From assembly GCF_009864005.1 (NCBI RefSeq), contig NZ_WEZQ01000005.1:60308-124307 (forward strand): 64,000 nucleotides of DNA, written 5' to 3'. Made by a program: the position numbers and the translations under genes. This stretch comes from Furfurilactobacillus milii. GTDB lineage: Bacteria; Bacillota; Bacilli; Lactobacillales; Lactobacillaceae. The notes under the pieces are model-generated. The model ran no database searches and was not told the origin of the DNA. It saw only the letters and a program-made list of their open reading frames with translations. Of this stretch, positions 36,943-46,885 are shown piece after piece (within the stretch, counting starts at the first letter, position 1; each line of letters begins with the position of its first letter).

Positions 36943-38199
36943 ATGTTTGATAATACCGATCCTAATGGTCCAGTAACTTGCTCATTTTGTGGAAAGTCAC
37001 AAGATCAAGTAAAGAAGATTGTTGCCGGACCTGGCGTATACATTTGTAACGAATGTATTGATCTGTGTAAAGAAATTATTGATGAAGAATTTGCTGAAGA
37101 CGCTGCTAGCCAAGTATTGGATGTACCAACACCAGCGGAAATCGTTAAAACGTTGGACCAGTATGTAATTGGACAGAGTGAAGCAAAGCGTACTTTATCC
37201 GTTGCTGTTTACAACCATTACAAACGGATTAATGATTTGAGTACAGAAGACGATGGTACTGAATTGCAAAAGAGTAATATCAGTATTATTGGACCAACTG
37301 GTTCGGGTAAAACTTACCTGGCACAAAGTTTGGCCAAAATTCTGAATGTACCATTTGCGATTGCCGATGCGACGACTTTAACTGAAGCCGGTTACGTTGG
37401 TGAAGACGTTGAGAACATTCTGTTGAAGCTGTTGCAAAATGCAGATTACGATGTTGAACGGGCTCAGCATGGGATTGTTTACATCGATGAAATCGACAAG
37501 ATTGCTAAAAAGAGTGAAAACGTCTCTATTACTCGTGATGTGTCGGGTGAAGGTGTTCAGCAGGCTTTGCTGAAGATTTTGGAAGGTACGATTGCTAATG
37601 TTCCACCGCAGGGTGGTCGTAAGCATCCACAGCAGGAGTTCATTCAAATTGACACCACGAATATTTTGTTTATTGTCGGTGGTGCGTTTGACGGCATCGA
37701 AAACATCGTGAAGAACCGTTTGGGTGAAAAGACGATTGGTTTCGGTACTGATTCTGCCAATAAGGATGAAGTCGCCAACATGACTGATAAGGACATCATG
37801 CAACACGTGATTCCTGAAGACCTGTTGGAATTTGGTTTGATTCCAGAATTTATTGGTCGTTTACCAATTCTCACAGCCCTGGAAAAGCTAGATGAAGACG
37901 ATTTGGTTCGCATCTTAACGGAACCGAAGAATGCGCTGGTTAAACAGTACACGAAGCTCATTGGTTTGGATGGCGTAAAACTTGAATTTACGCATCCGGC
38001 GCTACGTGAAATGGCAAAGTTGGCCATTGCCCGTGATACAGGTGCTCGTGGTTTACGGTCGATCATGGAAGAAGTTATGCGAGATATCATGTTTGACTTA
38101 CCAAGTCGAGATGACGTTGAAAAAGTGGCTATTACTAAGGAGACGGTCACTAAGCATGCACAACCAGACCTAGTTTTAAAGAGTGAAAAGGCCTCATAG
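36943..38199 (+). CDS. clpX: ClpX ATPase, specificity subunit of ClpXP
   Basis: A 418-residue AAA+ unfoldase. An N-terminal zinc finger ([14 protein letters not shown]), Walker A GPTGSGKT, Walker [11 protein letters not shown], the sensor and pore elements (GYVGEDVEN), and the IGF-type ClpP-docking loop (TIGFG) are visible. It unfolds tagged proteins and feeds them to ClpP. ATG 36943 is preceded by GAGGGTG; the GTG at 36937 lies in that site. Confidence 0.96.
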   Translation: MFDNTDPNGPVTCSFCGKSQDQVKKIVAGPGVYICNECIDLCKEIIDEEFAEDAASQVLDVPTPAEIVKTLDQYVIGQSEAKRTLSVAVYNHYKRINDLSTEDDGTELQKSNISIIGPTGSGKTYLAQSLAKILNVPFAIADATTLTEAGYVGEDVENILLKLLQNADYDVERAQHGIVYIDEIDKIAKKSENVSITRDVSGEGVQQALLKILEGTIANVPPQGGRKHPQQEFIQIDTTNILFIVGGAFDGIENIVKNRLGEKTIGFGTDSANKDEVANMTDKDIMQHVIPEDLLEFGLIPEFIGRLPILTALEKLDEDDLVRILTEPKNALVKQYTKLIGLDGVKLEFTHPALREMAKLAIARDTGARGLRSIMEEVMRDIMFDLPSRDDVEKVAITKETVTKHAQPDLVLKSEKAS

Positions 38200-38227
38200 T
38201 CTTATGAAAATAATGCGTTGAAGAGGA

Positions 38228-38260
38228 ATGGCGTTAGCTTGCGGGCTGACGTCATTTTTT
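38228..38260 (+). terminator. Terminator of clpX
   Basis: ATGGCGTTAGC pairs with GCTGACGTCAT (including G-U pairs) and is followed by six T residues. Confidence 0.82.
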
Positions 38261-38388
38261 GTTTAGCCCACGGGTTAACGTCATTAAAACGTCACAAAAT
38301 TCTGAGTTTGCTATGCTATGATAGACACATTGAATTATAAAGCGTGTGACCAATTAAAAGGTCAGGTCACGATAAAGGAGCGTTCTAC

Positions 38389-38979
38389 ATGGAAGTGCAT
38401 GATGTCGAGCTAACGATCAGCGCGGTGGCACCAAAACAATACCCAAAGGGATCTTTACCAGAGGTTGCGCTCGCCGGTCGTTCAAATGTGGGCAAGTCAT
38501 CGTTGATTAATACTCTAATTAACCGTAAAGCGTATGCCCGAACTTCAAGTCAACCAGGGAAAACACAAACTCTCAATTTTTATAACGTTGAATCTACTGT
38601 TTACTTTGTGGATGTGCCTGGATACGGATTTGCCAAAGTTTCTAAAACAGCTCGAGAAAAATTCGGTCAAATGATCGAAACGTATCTCAGTACCCGGGAT
38701 CGATTGCGCGGTGTGATTTTACTAGTGGATGCACGTCATGATCCTTCAGATGATGATATCAGTATGCATGAATGGTTGAGTTATTATAATATTCCGATGC
38801 TTGTTGTGGCGACAAAATCAGATAAAATTGCCCGCGGCAAATGGAATCAAGCTGAAAGTCGCATTCGTAAAGGACTTAATATGGCGCCAGAAGATGATTA
38901 TATTCAGTTTTCGGCGGAAACCAAACAAGGTAAAGACGCTGTTTGGAACTGGATTGAACAGCAGGCTGGGTTGGCTTAA
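38389..38979 (+). CDS. ysxC: Ribosome biogenesis GTP-binding protein YsxC/EngB
   Basis: A 196-residue small GTPase. G1 [10 protein letters not shown]3 [11 protein letters not shown]4 TKSD and G5 SAETKQG are intact. It is needed for 50S assembly and follows clpX as in many Firmicutes. Its start follows AAAGGAG. An extended -10 (TGCTATGAT, TATGAT at 38317-38322) upstream makes a separate promoter likely. Confidence 0.95.
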   Translation: MEVHDVELTISAVAPKQYPKGSLPEVALAGRSNVGKSSLINTLINRKAYARTSSQPGKTQTLNFYNVESTVYFVDVPGYGFAKVSKTAREKFGQMIETYLSTRDRLRGVILLVDARHDPSDDDISMHEWLSYYNIPMLVVATKSDKIARGKWNQAESRIRKGLNMAPEDDYIQFSAETKQGKDAVWNWIEQQAGLA

Positions 38980-39014
38980 GGCGGGTAAAAGTTAGAACGG
39001 GAAGAGTGAACAGA

Positions 39015-39317
39015 ATGGAATTTAATGAGTATCAAAAAGAAGCTAAGCGGACATTATTCGGAAACGAACAAGTGCTGACTAATATCACACTTGGTGTGGC
39101 CAATGAGGCCGGTCAAGTAGTTGACTTGGTGCAGCGTTATACTTTTCAAGGTCGTCCACTTGATAAGGAAAAATTAACACACGAGCTTGGTGACACACTT
39201 TGGTATCTATCTCAGATAGCTGAGTGGGCCAACATTGATTTTGAAGAAGTTGCCAAAAAGAACATTGAAGAATTAAATGATCGTTACCCAGATCCACAAC
39301 ATGCAAAGTGGGAATAG
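39015..39317 (+). CDS. MazG-like nucleotide pyrophosphohydrolase
   Basis: A 100-residue all-helical protein of the MazG/dUTPase-like superfamily. The metal-site pattern is partly visible: a helix with NEAGQVVD (the family's EExxE position), later HELGDTLWYLSQIA (ExxD). Such enzymes hydrolyse non-canonical nucleoside triphosphates to monophosphates. ATG 39015 is ten bases after GGGAAG; the GTG at 39006 is too close to it. The first motif reads E-A-G-Q-V-V-D, so the acidic set is weaker than in canonical MazG. Confidence 0.8.
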   Translation: MEFNEYQKEAKRTLFGNEQVLTNITLGVANEAGQVVDLVQRYTFQGRPLDKEKLTHELGDTLWYLSQIAEWANIDFEEVAKKNIEELNDRYPDPQHAKWE

Positions 39318-39320
39318 GAT

Positions 39321-39358
39321 AAAAAAACAACCAGCGATTTTACGCTGGTTGTTTTTTT
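39321..39358. terminator. Strong bidirectional terminator
   Basis: A perfect stem (ACAACCAGCG with CGCTGGTTGT) is flanked by seven As and seven Ts, serving the MazG-like gene (+) and the converging 52-residue ORF (-). Confidence 0.95.
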
Positions 39359-39368
39359 GCGACAAGGC

Positions 39369-39527
39369 TTACTTGTCGGCTTTCTTTTTATCATCTTTTT
39401 TTGCTTCGTCTTTTAAATGCTCGCGCTTTAGTGGCGTTTTGTTCGGGTCCTTAATATCATCAGGATCGACAGCAAATTGGTCAAACAGTTTATCTAAGTC
39501 TGTTTGCCGTTTGAAAGTTAAACCCAT
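39369..39527 (-). CDS. Small acidic/basic hypothetical protein, 52 residues
   Basis: An ORF too short for usual cut-offs. ATG 39527 is eight bases after AGGAG. The protein begins MGLTFKRQTDLDKLFDQFA and ends in a Lys/Asp-rich tail (KKDDKKKADK), so it is charged and likely partly disordered. It ends ten bases before a perfect bidirectional terminator. I have seen similar short proteins starting with this pattern in lactobacilli and streptococci, but cannot name a function. Good ribosome site and placement make it a likely real gene. Confidence 0.75.
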   Translation of the reverse strand: MGLTFKRQTDLDKLFDQFAVDPDDIKDPNKTPLKREHLKDEAKKDDKKKADK

Positions 39528-39672
39528 GTGAATTGCTCCTCTCCAAATCTAAAAACTAAGTTGGGCTAATTGTAGCAGATTTTGCTTAAAAACGAAAATG
39601 TGCAAATTTTATACATTATCGCCTGTATATATTCGAAAATAATGCATAAAACTAATTATTTTTACAAAATAG

Positions 39673-39701
39673 TTGCATATTATTTCATCTAATCGTATAC
39701 T
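39673..39701 (+). promoter_or_regulatory. Promoter of the glutamine-type ABC importer
   Basis: TTGCAT (39673-39678), 17 bp, TATACT (39696-39701). Confidence 0.75.
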
Positions 39702-39739
39702 CATTTACATTGTAAAACTTGATACGAGGGGCGAAACGG

Positions 39740-41230
39740 ATGAAAAAATTTGCGAAGTGGTTATTTCTGGTCGTGACGGTTGTCGTGACTTTGGGTGTAA
39801 CCGGTAATATGAACACCAAGGCGGACAGCAATACACCAGCAACTGACCAGTACTTGAGTAAAGTGAAGGCGAAGGGGGAGCTGGTCGTTGGAACGAGTCC
39901 TGATTTTCCACCTTACGAATTCACCAAAAATATTAACGGCAAGTCCAAGGTTGTCGGGATGGACATGGAAATTTCCAAAAAGGTTGCCTCTGATATGGGC
40001 GTGAAGTTAGTTATTCGCCGGATGGATTTTGATTCTTTATTGGTTGCACTCCAGACTGGTAAAGTTGATATGGTCATCGCAGGAATGAGTAAGACACCTA
40101 AACGGGCTAAGAGTGTTGACTTTAGTAACGTTTACTACAAGGCCGGCGAAGACTTAGTTATCAAGAAAAGCGATTTAAAGACGATCAAGAGTTATAAATC
40201 GTTAGCAGGAAAAGCAATCGGAGCTCAGACTGGTTCTATTCAGTACAACTTGGTCAAGAACCAAGCCACCAAGTCAACACTGAAGGGGATGGACAAGGAC
40301 ACCGATTTAATCCTTGCACTGCAAACGAATAAAATTGATGCAATTGCTTTGGATCAGCCAACTGCTGAGGCCTATGCAAAGAACACTGATGGCTTGGTCG
40401 CCATTAACGCTCACTTTAAAGACGAAGGCGAACAAGGATCAGCCATTGCCTTTCCCAAGGGCGCTCAGTCTTTGGTTAATTCCGCAAATAAATCAATCGC
40501 AGAAATCAAAGCGAAAAATTTGATTCATAAACAATATTTGCCAAATGCTGGTAAATACTTGGCAACTGGAAAGTCTAAATCGGCTAAGGCAGCCAACTCA
40601 ATGTGGGCTTACAAAGATTTCTTTATTGCCGGGGTTGGTTACACGCTGATGATTTCAGCAGTATCTGTTGTCATTGGTTTCTTGCTAGGTACTTTGCTAG
40701 CCTTAATGCGGTTAAGCAAGAACAAGATTGCTAATGGTATTTCAGTAAGTTACATTGAGTTTGTGCGGGGCACGCCACTGATGGTTCAGATTCTGTTTAT
40801 CTACTTTGGCCTAGGCCTCGTGGTTAACATTCCGGCGCTACTTTCTGGGATTATTGCAGTTTCATTGAATTCTGGGGCGTATGTTGCCGAAGTTATCCGT
40901 TCTGGGATCAGCTCTATTGCCGTTGGTCAAACGGAAGCGTCTCGCTCACTCGGATTATCAAGGTCGATGACGATGCGGTTTATCATCCTGCCACAAGCGA
41001 TGAAGAACATTTGGCCAGCATTAGGGAATGAATTTGTTTCCTTGATCAAGGAAAGTTCAATTGTGTCTATTATTGGGGTTAAGGATTTAATCTATCAATC
41101 ACGAATTGTTCAGGCAGATACTTATCGTGGAGTTATGCCATTATTGATTACCATGATTTTGTACTTTATTATGACGTTTGGCCTCTCACGGCTGATGAAG
41201 TTCTTTGAAGGGAGAATGACACATGAATAA
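39740..41230 (+). CDS. glnP: Amino-acid (glutamine-type) ABC transporter, fused substrate-binding and permease protein
   Basis: A 496-residue fusion. After a signal sequence (about 1-28) comes one family 3 substrate-binding domain (about 35-265, [11 protein letters not shown] and [16 protein letters not shown]), then a permease domain (about 285-490) with the His/Glu/Gln-type signature [10 protein letters not shown] and the coupling EAsRSLGLS loop. Polar amino acids such as glutamine or glutamate are the likely substrates. Lactococcal GlnP has two binding domains; this has one. ATG 39740 is eight bases after GAGGGG. The stop overlaps the ATPase gene. Confidence 0.9.
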   Translation: MKKFAKWLFLVVTVVVTLGVTGNMNTKADSNTPATDQYLSKVKAKGELVVGTSPDFPPYEFTKNINGKSKVVGMDMEISKKVASDMGVKLVIRRMDFDSLLVALQTGKVDMVIAGMSKTPKRAKSVDFSNVYYKAGEDLVIKKSDLKTIKSYKSLAGKAIGAQTGSIQYNLVKNQATKSTLKGMDKDTDLILALQTNKIDAIALDQPTAEAYAKNTDGLVAINAHFKDEGEQGSAIAFPKGAQSLVNSANKSIAEIKAKNLIHKQYLPNAGKYLATGKSKSAKAANSMWAYKDFFIAGVGYTLMISAVSVVIGFLLGTLLALMRLSKNKIANGISVSYIEFVRGTPLMVQILFIYFGLGLVVNIPALLSGIIAVSLNSGAYVAEVIRSGISSIAVGQTEASRSLGLSRSMTMRFIILPQAMKNIWPALGNEFVSLIKESSIVSIIGVKDLIYQSRIVQADTYRGVMPLLITMILYFIMTFGLSRLMKFFEGRMTHE

Positions 41231-41978
41231 CGAAACAGCGACGCCAGTACTAGAAGTTAAACATCTGAAAAAAGTATTTGGTAAAAACGAGGTCTTGAAA
41301 GATATTAATGAGCAGGTTAGTAATGGTCAGGTGATTTGCTTGATTGGCCCATCTGGGGCTGGTAAAAGTACCTTTTTACGTTGTTTAAACATGTTAGACC
41401 AACCGACCTCTGGTGAGGTTTTGTTTGAAGGTCAGGACTTAACCAAGTTAGACGATAAACAGCTAGACAAGACACGTGAAAACATGGGGATGGTGTTTCA
41501 GAGCTTTAACTTGTTTCCGCATAAAACAGTTATTGAAAACATTAAGCTGGCGCCAGTTAAAGTTAAGGGCGAAGACGATGCAACGGCGACCGCGACGGCA
41601 GAAAAGCTGTTGAAACAAGTTGGTTTGGAAAATAAGGCCGATGCTTTTCCAGCCAGCTTATCTGGTGGACAACAACAACGGGTAGCCATTGCGCGGGCAC
41701 TAGCCATGAATCCTAAGGTAATGTTGTTCGATGAGCCAACGTCTGCACTTGACCCTGAAATGGTCGGTGAAGTGTTGAAAGTCATGCAGGATCTTGCTAG
41801 CGAAGGGATGACAATGGTAGTTGTCACGCATGAAATGGGTTTCGCCCGTAATGTGGCCGATAAGGTTTGGTTCATGGCGGATGGGTATATTCAAGAGTCC
41901 GCTGAACCTAAAACATTCTTTGAACATCCTGAAACTGACCGGGCGAAGGATTTTCTTGCCAAAATTCTTGAGGCATAA
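41223..41978 (+). CDS. glnQ: Amino-acid ABC transporter ATP-binding protein
   Basis: A 251-residue ABC ATPase. Walker [11 protein letters not shown]-loop FQSFNLFPH, signature LSGGQQQR, Walker [13 protein letters not shown] and the switch His in VTHEMGF are intact. It overlaps the permease gene by eight bases and powers that importer. Typical length for polar amino-acid transporters. Confidence 0.94.
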   Translation: MNNETATPVLEVKHLKKVFGKNEVLKDINEQVSNGQVICLIGPSGAGKSTFLRCLNMLDQPTSGEVLFEGQDLTKLDDKQLDKTRENMGMVFQSFNLFPHKTVIENIKLAPVKVKGEDDATATATAEKLLKQVGLENKADAFPASLSGGQQQRVAIARALAMNPKVMLFDEPTSALDPEMVGEVLKVMQDLASEGMTMVVVTHEMGFARNVADKVWFMADGYIQESAEPKTFFEHPETDRAKDFLAKILEA

Positions 41979-42045
41979 ACATCAGGTTTCAAACTGTCGA
42001 TGATTCAGTTTTTCTTAATCATGAGAGATAATTTTGGAGGCAAAC

Positions 42046-43191
42046 ATGGAAGACGCTGCTGCATTAAAGATTTTAACGGATTTGATTGCGATTCCGTCGG
42101 TTAATGATCGTGAATCAGAGGTTGCTGACTATTTGGCTGGCCTATTTAAGGACTTGCCGGCTCACATTGAACGTGTCACGTTTGCGCCAGGCCGTGATAA
42201 CTTAGTTGTTACAATTGGCGACCATGGTCCATTACTAGGGTTCTCTGGACATGAAGATGTGGTTGCAGCTGGTAATGCAGCTGATTGGACCTTTCCGCCG
42301 TTTGCCGGCACAATTGATCAGGGTAATGTGTACGGCCGTGGCGCCAGCGATATGAAATCCGGTTTAGCCGCACAGGTGGTTGCCATGCTGGATCTGTTAA
42401 ATTCAAATCAACCGCTGCCTGGGCGTCTTCGTTTGTTAGCGTCAGTTGGTGAGGAAACAGGTGAGTATGGTGCCGCTCAATTGACGCAACAAGGGTACGC
42501 TAATGACTTGGACGGACTGGTTATTGGTGAACCCAGTGCGTTTGACATCAAGGTGACGCACAAGGGCGTTATTGACTATAAGGTTACCTCTCTGGGCAAG
42601 GGTTCCCATTCATCACGTCCTGATCAAGGGATCAATGCAATTACGCCACTACTGAAGTTTGCTGAACAAGCTGAATCAGTGATGGCAGCAAACGATAAAC
42701 GGGACGATGTGTTAGGTGGGCTAACGCACGTGATTAGCCAGATTGGCGGCGGCGAACAGATTAATTCAGTGCCAGCAAATGCTTGGCTAACCGGTAACAT
42801 CCGGACAATTCCGGCCTATCCAAACGATGAGGTCATGGCCCAGCTAGAAGATATTATTGAGTCGTTAAACCAAGCGGGCGCTAAATTAAGTATTAGTTAT
42901 AGTTATCCCGAGCCACCATTACCCTCACAGGCTGGCACGAAATTAGCAGAAATCACACAGGCTGTTTTGAAAAACACCATTCATCGTGGCGGTGAGTTAA
43001 CTGCGGGAACGGGTGCGACAGATGCTTCGGAGTACACGAAGGCAGGTCAGTTGCCAATCGTTATCGTCGGCCCTGCAGCCGGGGCAACCGATCATCAAGT
43101 TAATGAAAACGTGGCCATTGATGACTATTTGACTGGGTGCCATTTCTATCGAGCCTTGGCAGAAGCGTTCTGGGCACAAGCAGAAGAATAG
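42046..43191 (+). CDS. M20 family metallopeptidase, ArgE/DapE type
   Basis: A 381-residue zinc amidohydrolase. Metal and catalytic residues appear in order: FSGHEDVV, RGASDMKSG, GEETGEYG, GEPS and the C-terminal TDHQVNE. The gap in the middle is a dimerisation domain. It is closest in pattern to succinyl-diaminopimelate desuccinylase/acetylornithine deacetylase-like enzymes, but the substrate cannot be fixed; dipeptides are also possible. ATG 42046 follows TGGAGG. It sits 67 bases behind the amino-acid importer and may be transcribed with it. Confidence 0.88.
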   Translation: MEDAAALKILTDLIAIPSVNDRESEVADYLAGLFKDLPAHIERVTFAPGRDNLVVTIGDHGPLLGFSGHEDVVAAGNAADWTFPPFAGTIDQGNVYGRGASDMKSGLAAQVVAMLDLLNSNQPLPGRLRLLASVGEETGEYGAAQLTQQGYANDLDGLVIGEPSAFDIKVTHKGVIDYKVTSLGKGSHSSRPDQGINAITPLLKFAEQAESVMAANDKRDDVLGGLTHVISQIGGGEQINSVPANAWLTGNIRTIPAYPNDEVMAQLEDIIESLNQAGAKLSISYSYPEPPLPSQAGTKLAEITQAVLKNTIHRGGELTAGTGATDASEYTKAGQLPIVIVGPAAGATDHQVNENVAIDDYLTGCHFYRALAEAFWAQAEE

Positions 43192-43234
43192 GGTACCAGA
43201 CAAAACTAATTTTAAAAAAGTTATTAATAAGGTA

Positions 43235-43272
43235 AACCGGGTCGTTCATTATGAACAATCCGGTTTTTTTTA
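43235..43272 (+). terminator. Terminator after the M20 peptidase gene
   Basis: AACCGG...GTTCAT and ATGAAC...CCGGTT pair and are followed by seven or more T residues. Confidence 0.88.
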
Positions 43273-43326
43273 ACAAAATGGCCGAGATGTCTAGCTAAAC
43301 GTTTTTCAAACGGACGCTCTTTTGTT

Positions 43327-43354
43327 TTGCGAACACGCGTTCATGCGTTATAAT
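43327..43354 (+). promoter_or_regulatory. uvrC promoter
   Basis: TTGCGA (43327-43332), 16 bp, TATAAT (43349-43354). The LexA box at 43330-43343 overlaps its -35 and spacer. Confidence 0.7.
43330..43343 (+). promoter_or_regulatory. LexA (SOS) box in front of uvrC
   Basis: CGAACACGCGTTCA matches the Firmicutes SOS box CGAACRNRYGTTYG at all positions but the last. It covers the -35 element, a position expected to block transcription when LexA is bound. Confidence 0.75.
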
Positions 43355-43388
43355 TTAACTACGATTTTACAAGAACGGAGGCAGTTTT

Positions 43389-45230
43389 GTGGCATCAGAA
43401 CACATTGAGCATAAATTAACGTTGCTACCGCCAATGCCTGGTTGTTACCTGATGAAGGACATTAACGGAAAGATTATTTATGTCGGCAAGGCCAAAAATT
43501 TGAAAAACCGTGTGCGTTCCTACTTTAAGAGCAGTCACGAAGGCAAAACTGCCCAGTTAGTGGCTCACATTGTGGACTTTGAGACGATTGTGACGTCGAC
43601 TGACAAGGAAGCTTTTTTGCTTGAAATCACACTAATTCAAAAACATCAGCCATACTACAACATTAAATTGAAGCGGGGCACCGGTTACCCGTACATTAAA
43701 ATTACGCACGAACGCGATCCACGAATCATCATCGCAAACGATGTCAAACACGACGGTGGATATTATTTTGGACCGTATCCCAACGTTTACGCGGCCGAAG
43801 AAACACTACATTTCCTACAAAAGGTCTATCCTTTGCGGCGTTGTTCTGGTTATCAAGGGCGACCATGCTTGTACTATCACATGGGCCAGTGTTTAGGGGC
43901 CTGCTTTAAAGAAGTGCCCGAGAGCGCGTATGATGAGCAGATCAAACGCATTAAATCGTTTTTAAACGGTAATACCGCACGAGTTATCAAACATTTGCAA
44001 ACACAAATGAAAGAAGCGGCAGCCAGTTTGGAATTTGAGCGGGCCGCTGACCTACGTGATCAGTTGCACTACATCGATGTCACGGTTGAAAAGCAAAAGA
44101 TTATCAGCAACGATCAAACGCCACGGGACATCTTTAATTTCTATCTGGACAAGGGCTGGTTATCCATTCAGGTTTTCTTTGTGCGGCAAGCACGTTTGAT
44201 GAAACGGGAAAAACGGTTGTTCCCAGTCGTTTCAACAGCACCAGAGGAAATGCAAACGTTTATCATGCAGTTTTATAATCGCAAGAATGCGGTGCTACCT
44301 AGAGAAATTTTGGTTCCTAGCAGTATTGACGAGGACACCCGGGAATCCATCGAAGATGTGCTGAATGTCCCCGTTAACGTGCCTCAACGTGGTGTCCGCC
44401 GCGATTTAATGGAAATGGCCGGCAAGAATGCCCGACTAGTGCTGGAAGAAAAATTCCGTTTGTTGGAGTTAGACGAACACAAAACCACGGGTGCCATGCA
44501 AGAAATTGCGGACGCTTTGGGACTGCCGCCAGTTTCTAAAATTGAAGCTTTTGACCATTCTCATGAACAGGGTGCCGATTTAGTTTCAGCGATGGTTGTT
44601 TTCGAAAATGGTCGACCAAATAAGAAGTTATATCGCAAGTATAAGTTACGTACGGTGGATCACGCTGATGAAACAGCTAGCACGATGGAAGTTATTCGGC
44701 GACGTTACACACGTTTACTCAAAGAACATGCAGATATGCCCGATTTAATTCTGATGGATGGTGGTGCCATTCAAATGAACGCGGCTAAGGATGTTCTAGA
44801 AAATGAGCTTGGATTGGATATTCCGGTCGCTGGGATGGTCAAAAATGATCATCACCGAACGGCGGACCTAATGTTTGGCGAGGATGATGAGCATCTAAAT
44901 CTTGATCCTAAGTCACAAGGTTTTTATTTGTTACAACGAATCCAGGATGAGGTGCACCGGTTTGCCATCACGTTCCATCGTCAACTGCACAATAAGAATT
45001 CATTGAGTTCACGTTTGGATCAAATTCAGGGCGTAGGACCAAAAACGCGCGCAAAGCTGTTGAAAAAGTACGGGTCGCTGAAGAAGATTGCGGCTGCACC
45101 AGTTAGTGATCTGCATGAATTGGGCTTGTCAGAAACGGTTGCGCAAACCGTTCACGTGGCTGTAGCTGCCATGGTGACCGGTGAAGCGCAACAGTCGTTA
45201 AGTTATCTGGACCGTCAGCAAACAATTTAA
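43389..45230 (+). CDS. uvrC: Excinuclease ABC subunit C
   Basis: A 613-residue nucleotide-excision repair nuclease. A GIY-YIG domain at the N-terminus (PGCYLMKDINGKIIYVGKAK) makes the 3' incision, a UVR motif (about 195-230) binds UvrB, an RNase H-like domain makes the 5' incision (DHSHEQGADLVSAMVVFENG), and a C-terminal double HhH ends the protein (IQGVGPKTRAKLLKKYGS). GTG start with GGAGG eight bases upstream. Transcribed alone from a promoter with a LexA box. Confidence 0.97.
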   Translation: MASEHIEHKLTLLPPMPGCYLMKDINGKIIYVGKAKNLKNRVRSYFKSSHEGKTAQLVAHIVDFETIVTSTDKEAFLLEITLIQKHQPYYNIKLKRGTGYPYIKITHERDPRIIIANDVKHDGGYYFGPYPNVYAAEETLHFLQKVYPLRRCSGYQGRPCLYYHMGQCLGACFKEVPESAYDEQIKRIKSFLNGNTARVIKHLQTQMKEAAASLEFERAADLRDQLHYIDVTVEKQKIISNDQTPRDIFNFYLDKGWLSIQVFFVRQARLMKREKRLFPVVSTAPEEMQTFIMQFYNRKNAVLPREILVPSSIDEDTRESIEDVLNVPVNVPQRGVRRDLMEMAGKNARLVLEEKFRLLELDEHKTTGAMQEIADALGLPPVSKIEAFDHSHEQGADLVSAMVVFENGRPNKKLYRKYKLRTVDHADETASTMEVIRRRYTRLLKEHADMPDLILMDGGAIQMNAAKDVLENELGLDIPVAGMVKNDHHRTADLMFGEDDEHLNLDPKSQGFYLLQRIQDEVHRFAITFHRQLHNKNSLSSRLDQIQGVGPKTRAKLLKKYGSLKKIAAAPVSDLHELGLSETVAQTVHVAVAAMVTGEAQQSLSYLDRQQTI

Positions 45231-45250
45231 CTTATTTGAGCAAATTTAAG

Positions 45251-45289
45251 AACGTTGCTTTCAGGTAGATGGAAGCAACGTCCTTTTAG
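45251..45289 (+). terminator. Probable terminator of uvrC
   Basis: ACGTTGCTT (45252-45260) pairs with AAGCAACGT (45273-45281), followed by a modest T tract (CCTTTTAGTTTT). Confidence 0.7.
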
Positions 45290-45370
45290 TTTTAGTTTGG
45301 CGAAGTCAGCACAACGTTTGCATTTGAAGAATCATGTTAACAAGATAGTGGTTAAATGCAGAATTGTTTT

Positions 45371-45399
45371 TTGACCGAGCGTGTATTGCACTGTACAAT
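45371..45399 (+). promoter_or_regulatory. Promoter of obg
   Basis: TTGACC (45371-45376), 17 bp, TACAAT (45394-45399). It leaves an untranslated leader of about 105 bases with a small TTGTG/CACAA hairpin. Confidence 0.75.
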
Positions 45400-45512
45400 G
45401 GGATGAGCGAATTGTTCGAAGATTGACAGACGATTGTGGGACGCACAACTGGTCACCACATTGATATAGATAAATCAAGATATAGAAACCAAGAAATTAT
45501 GGAGACACACAA

Positions 45513-46832
45513 ATGGCATTTGTTGATAAAGCAACAATTGAAGTAAAAGCAGGAAACGGTGGTAACGGGATTGTTTCATTTAGACGTGAAAAATTTGTCG
45601 CTAACGGTGGTCCTTTCGGTGGCGATGGCGGACATGGTGGCAGTGTCATCATGGTCGTTGACGAAGGCTTGCGGACGTTAATGGACTTTCGTTATAACCG
45701 GCACTATAAGGCCAAACACGGTGGCAACGGGATGACCAAGGGGATGACAGGTCGGTCAGCGGCCGATTTGTACGTTAAGGTCCCAGGCGGAACCATCGTG
45801 CGGAACCTTGATACAGACGAAGTACTGGGTGATTTAACGGAACCCGGTCAAGAACTTGTCATTGCCAAAGGGGGTCGTGGCGGTCGTGGTAACATGAAGT
45901 TTGCCACACCCAAGAATCCTGCCCCAGAAATCGCTGAAAATGGTGAACCAGGTCAGGAACTACGTATTGGTCTGGAATTGCAATTGTTGGCCGATGTTGG
46001 CTTGGTTGGTTTTCCATCTGTTGGGAAATCGACCTTGATGTCGGTCATTACAAATGCAAAGCCTAAAATTGCCGCTTACCATTTCACGACGATCGATCCT
46101 AATATTGGAATGGTCCGTTTGGATGATGGTCGGGACTTCGTTATGGCCGATTTACCGGGTCTGATCGAAGGTGCGAGCGATGGTGTTGGTCTCGGCTTTC
46201 AATTTCTCCGACACGTGGAACGGACGCGTGTCTTATTACACTTAGTGGCAATGGCAGGCGATGATTTTCTCGATGAAGAAAATGCGATGGCTCCGATTGA
46301 AGCCTTTCATGCGATCAACAAGGAGTTAGGCAATTATGATGCCAGCTTGTTAGATCGGCCTCAGATTGTGGTCGCAACTAAGATGGATCTTCCGGGTGCG
46401 AAGGAACGTTTCGATGACTTTAAAGCAGCTCTGGACGAAGATGACTCATTGTCAACGCAACCAACTGTAATGGCGATTTCTTCCGTTTCTCACGAAGGAT
46501 TGAAACCGTTGATTCAGGCCACAGCCACACTACTTGACCAAACACCAGCATTTGTCCCACAAGCGGATGAAGATCTTGGTGTTGTGTATCAATATCAGGA
46601 TGACGAAAAGCCTGCGTTTGAAGTTCAGCACACGGATGAAGGTATCTGGTTATTGACCGGCGATAAGATTGAACGCTTATTTAAGATGACGAATACACAA
46701 CATGAACAAAGTATGGTCCGTTTTGCCCGTCAACTGCGGACGATGGGTGTGGACGACGCATTGCGAGAAGCAGGCGCTCAGGATGGCGATACGGTCCAAA
46801 TTTTGGACTTTACCTTCGATTTTGTTGAGTAG
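45513..46832 (+). CDS. obg: GTPase Obg/CgtA
   Basis: A 439-residue GTPase. Glycine-rich Obg fold (about 1-158), G domain (G1 [10 protein letters not shown]3 [10 protein letters not shown]4 TKMD) and a C-terminal OCT domain (about 360-439, seen in Bacillus and related Obg). It acts in 50S assembly and stress signalling. ATG follows GGAG. Upstream of the acyltransferase gene by 53 bases. Confidence 0.96.
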   Translation: MAFVDKATIEVKAGNGGNGIVSFRREKFVANGGPFGGDGGHGGSVIMVVDEGLRTLMDFRYNRHYKAKHGGNGMTKGMTGRSAADLYVKVPGGTIVRNLDTDEVLGDLTEPGQELVIAKGGRGGRGNMKFATPKNPAPEIAENGEPGQELRIGLELQLLADVGLVGFPSVGKSTLMSVITNAKPKIAAYHFTTIDPNIGMVRLDDGRDFVMADLPGLIEGASDGVGLGFQFLRHVERTRVLLHLVAMAGDDFLDEENAMAPIEAFHAINKELGNYDASLLDRPQIVVATKMDLPGAKERFDDFKAALDEDDSLSTQPTVMAISSVSHEGLKPLIQATATLLDQTPAFVPQADEDLGVVYQYQDDEKPAFEVQHTDEGIWLLTGDKIERLFKMTNTQHEQSMVRFARQLRTMGVDDALREAGAQDGDTVQILDFTFDFVE

Positions 46833-46885
46833 CTGAATCCAGTAATACGGTTATTTGTTCGTGAAAACGGGTAGGGGTTTAACAG

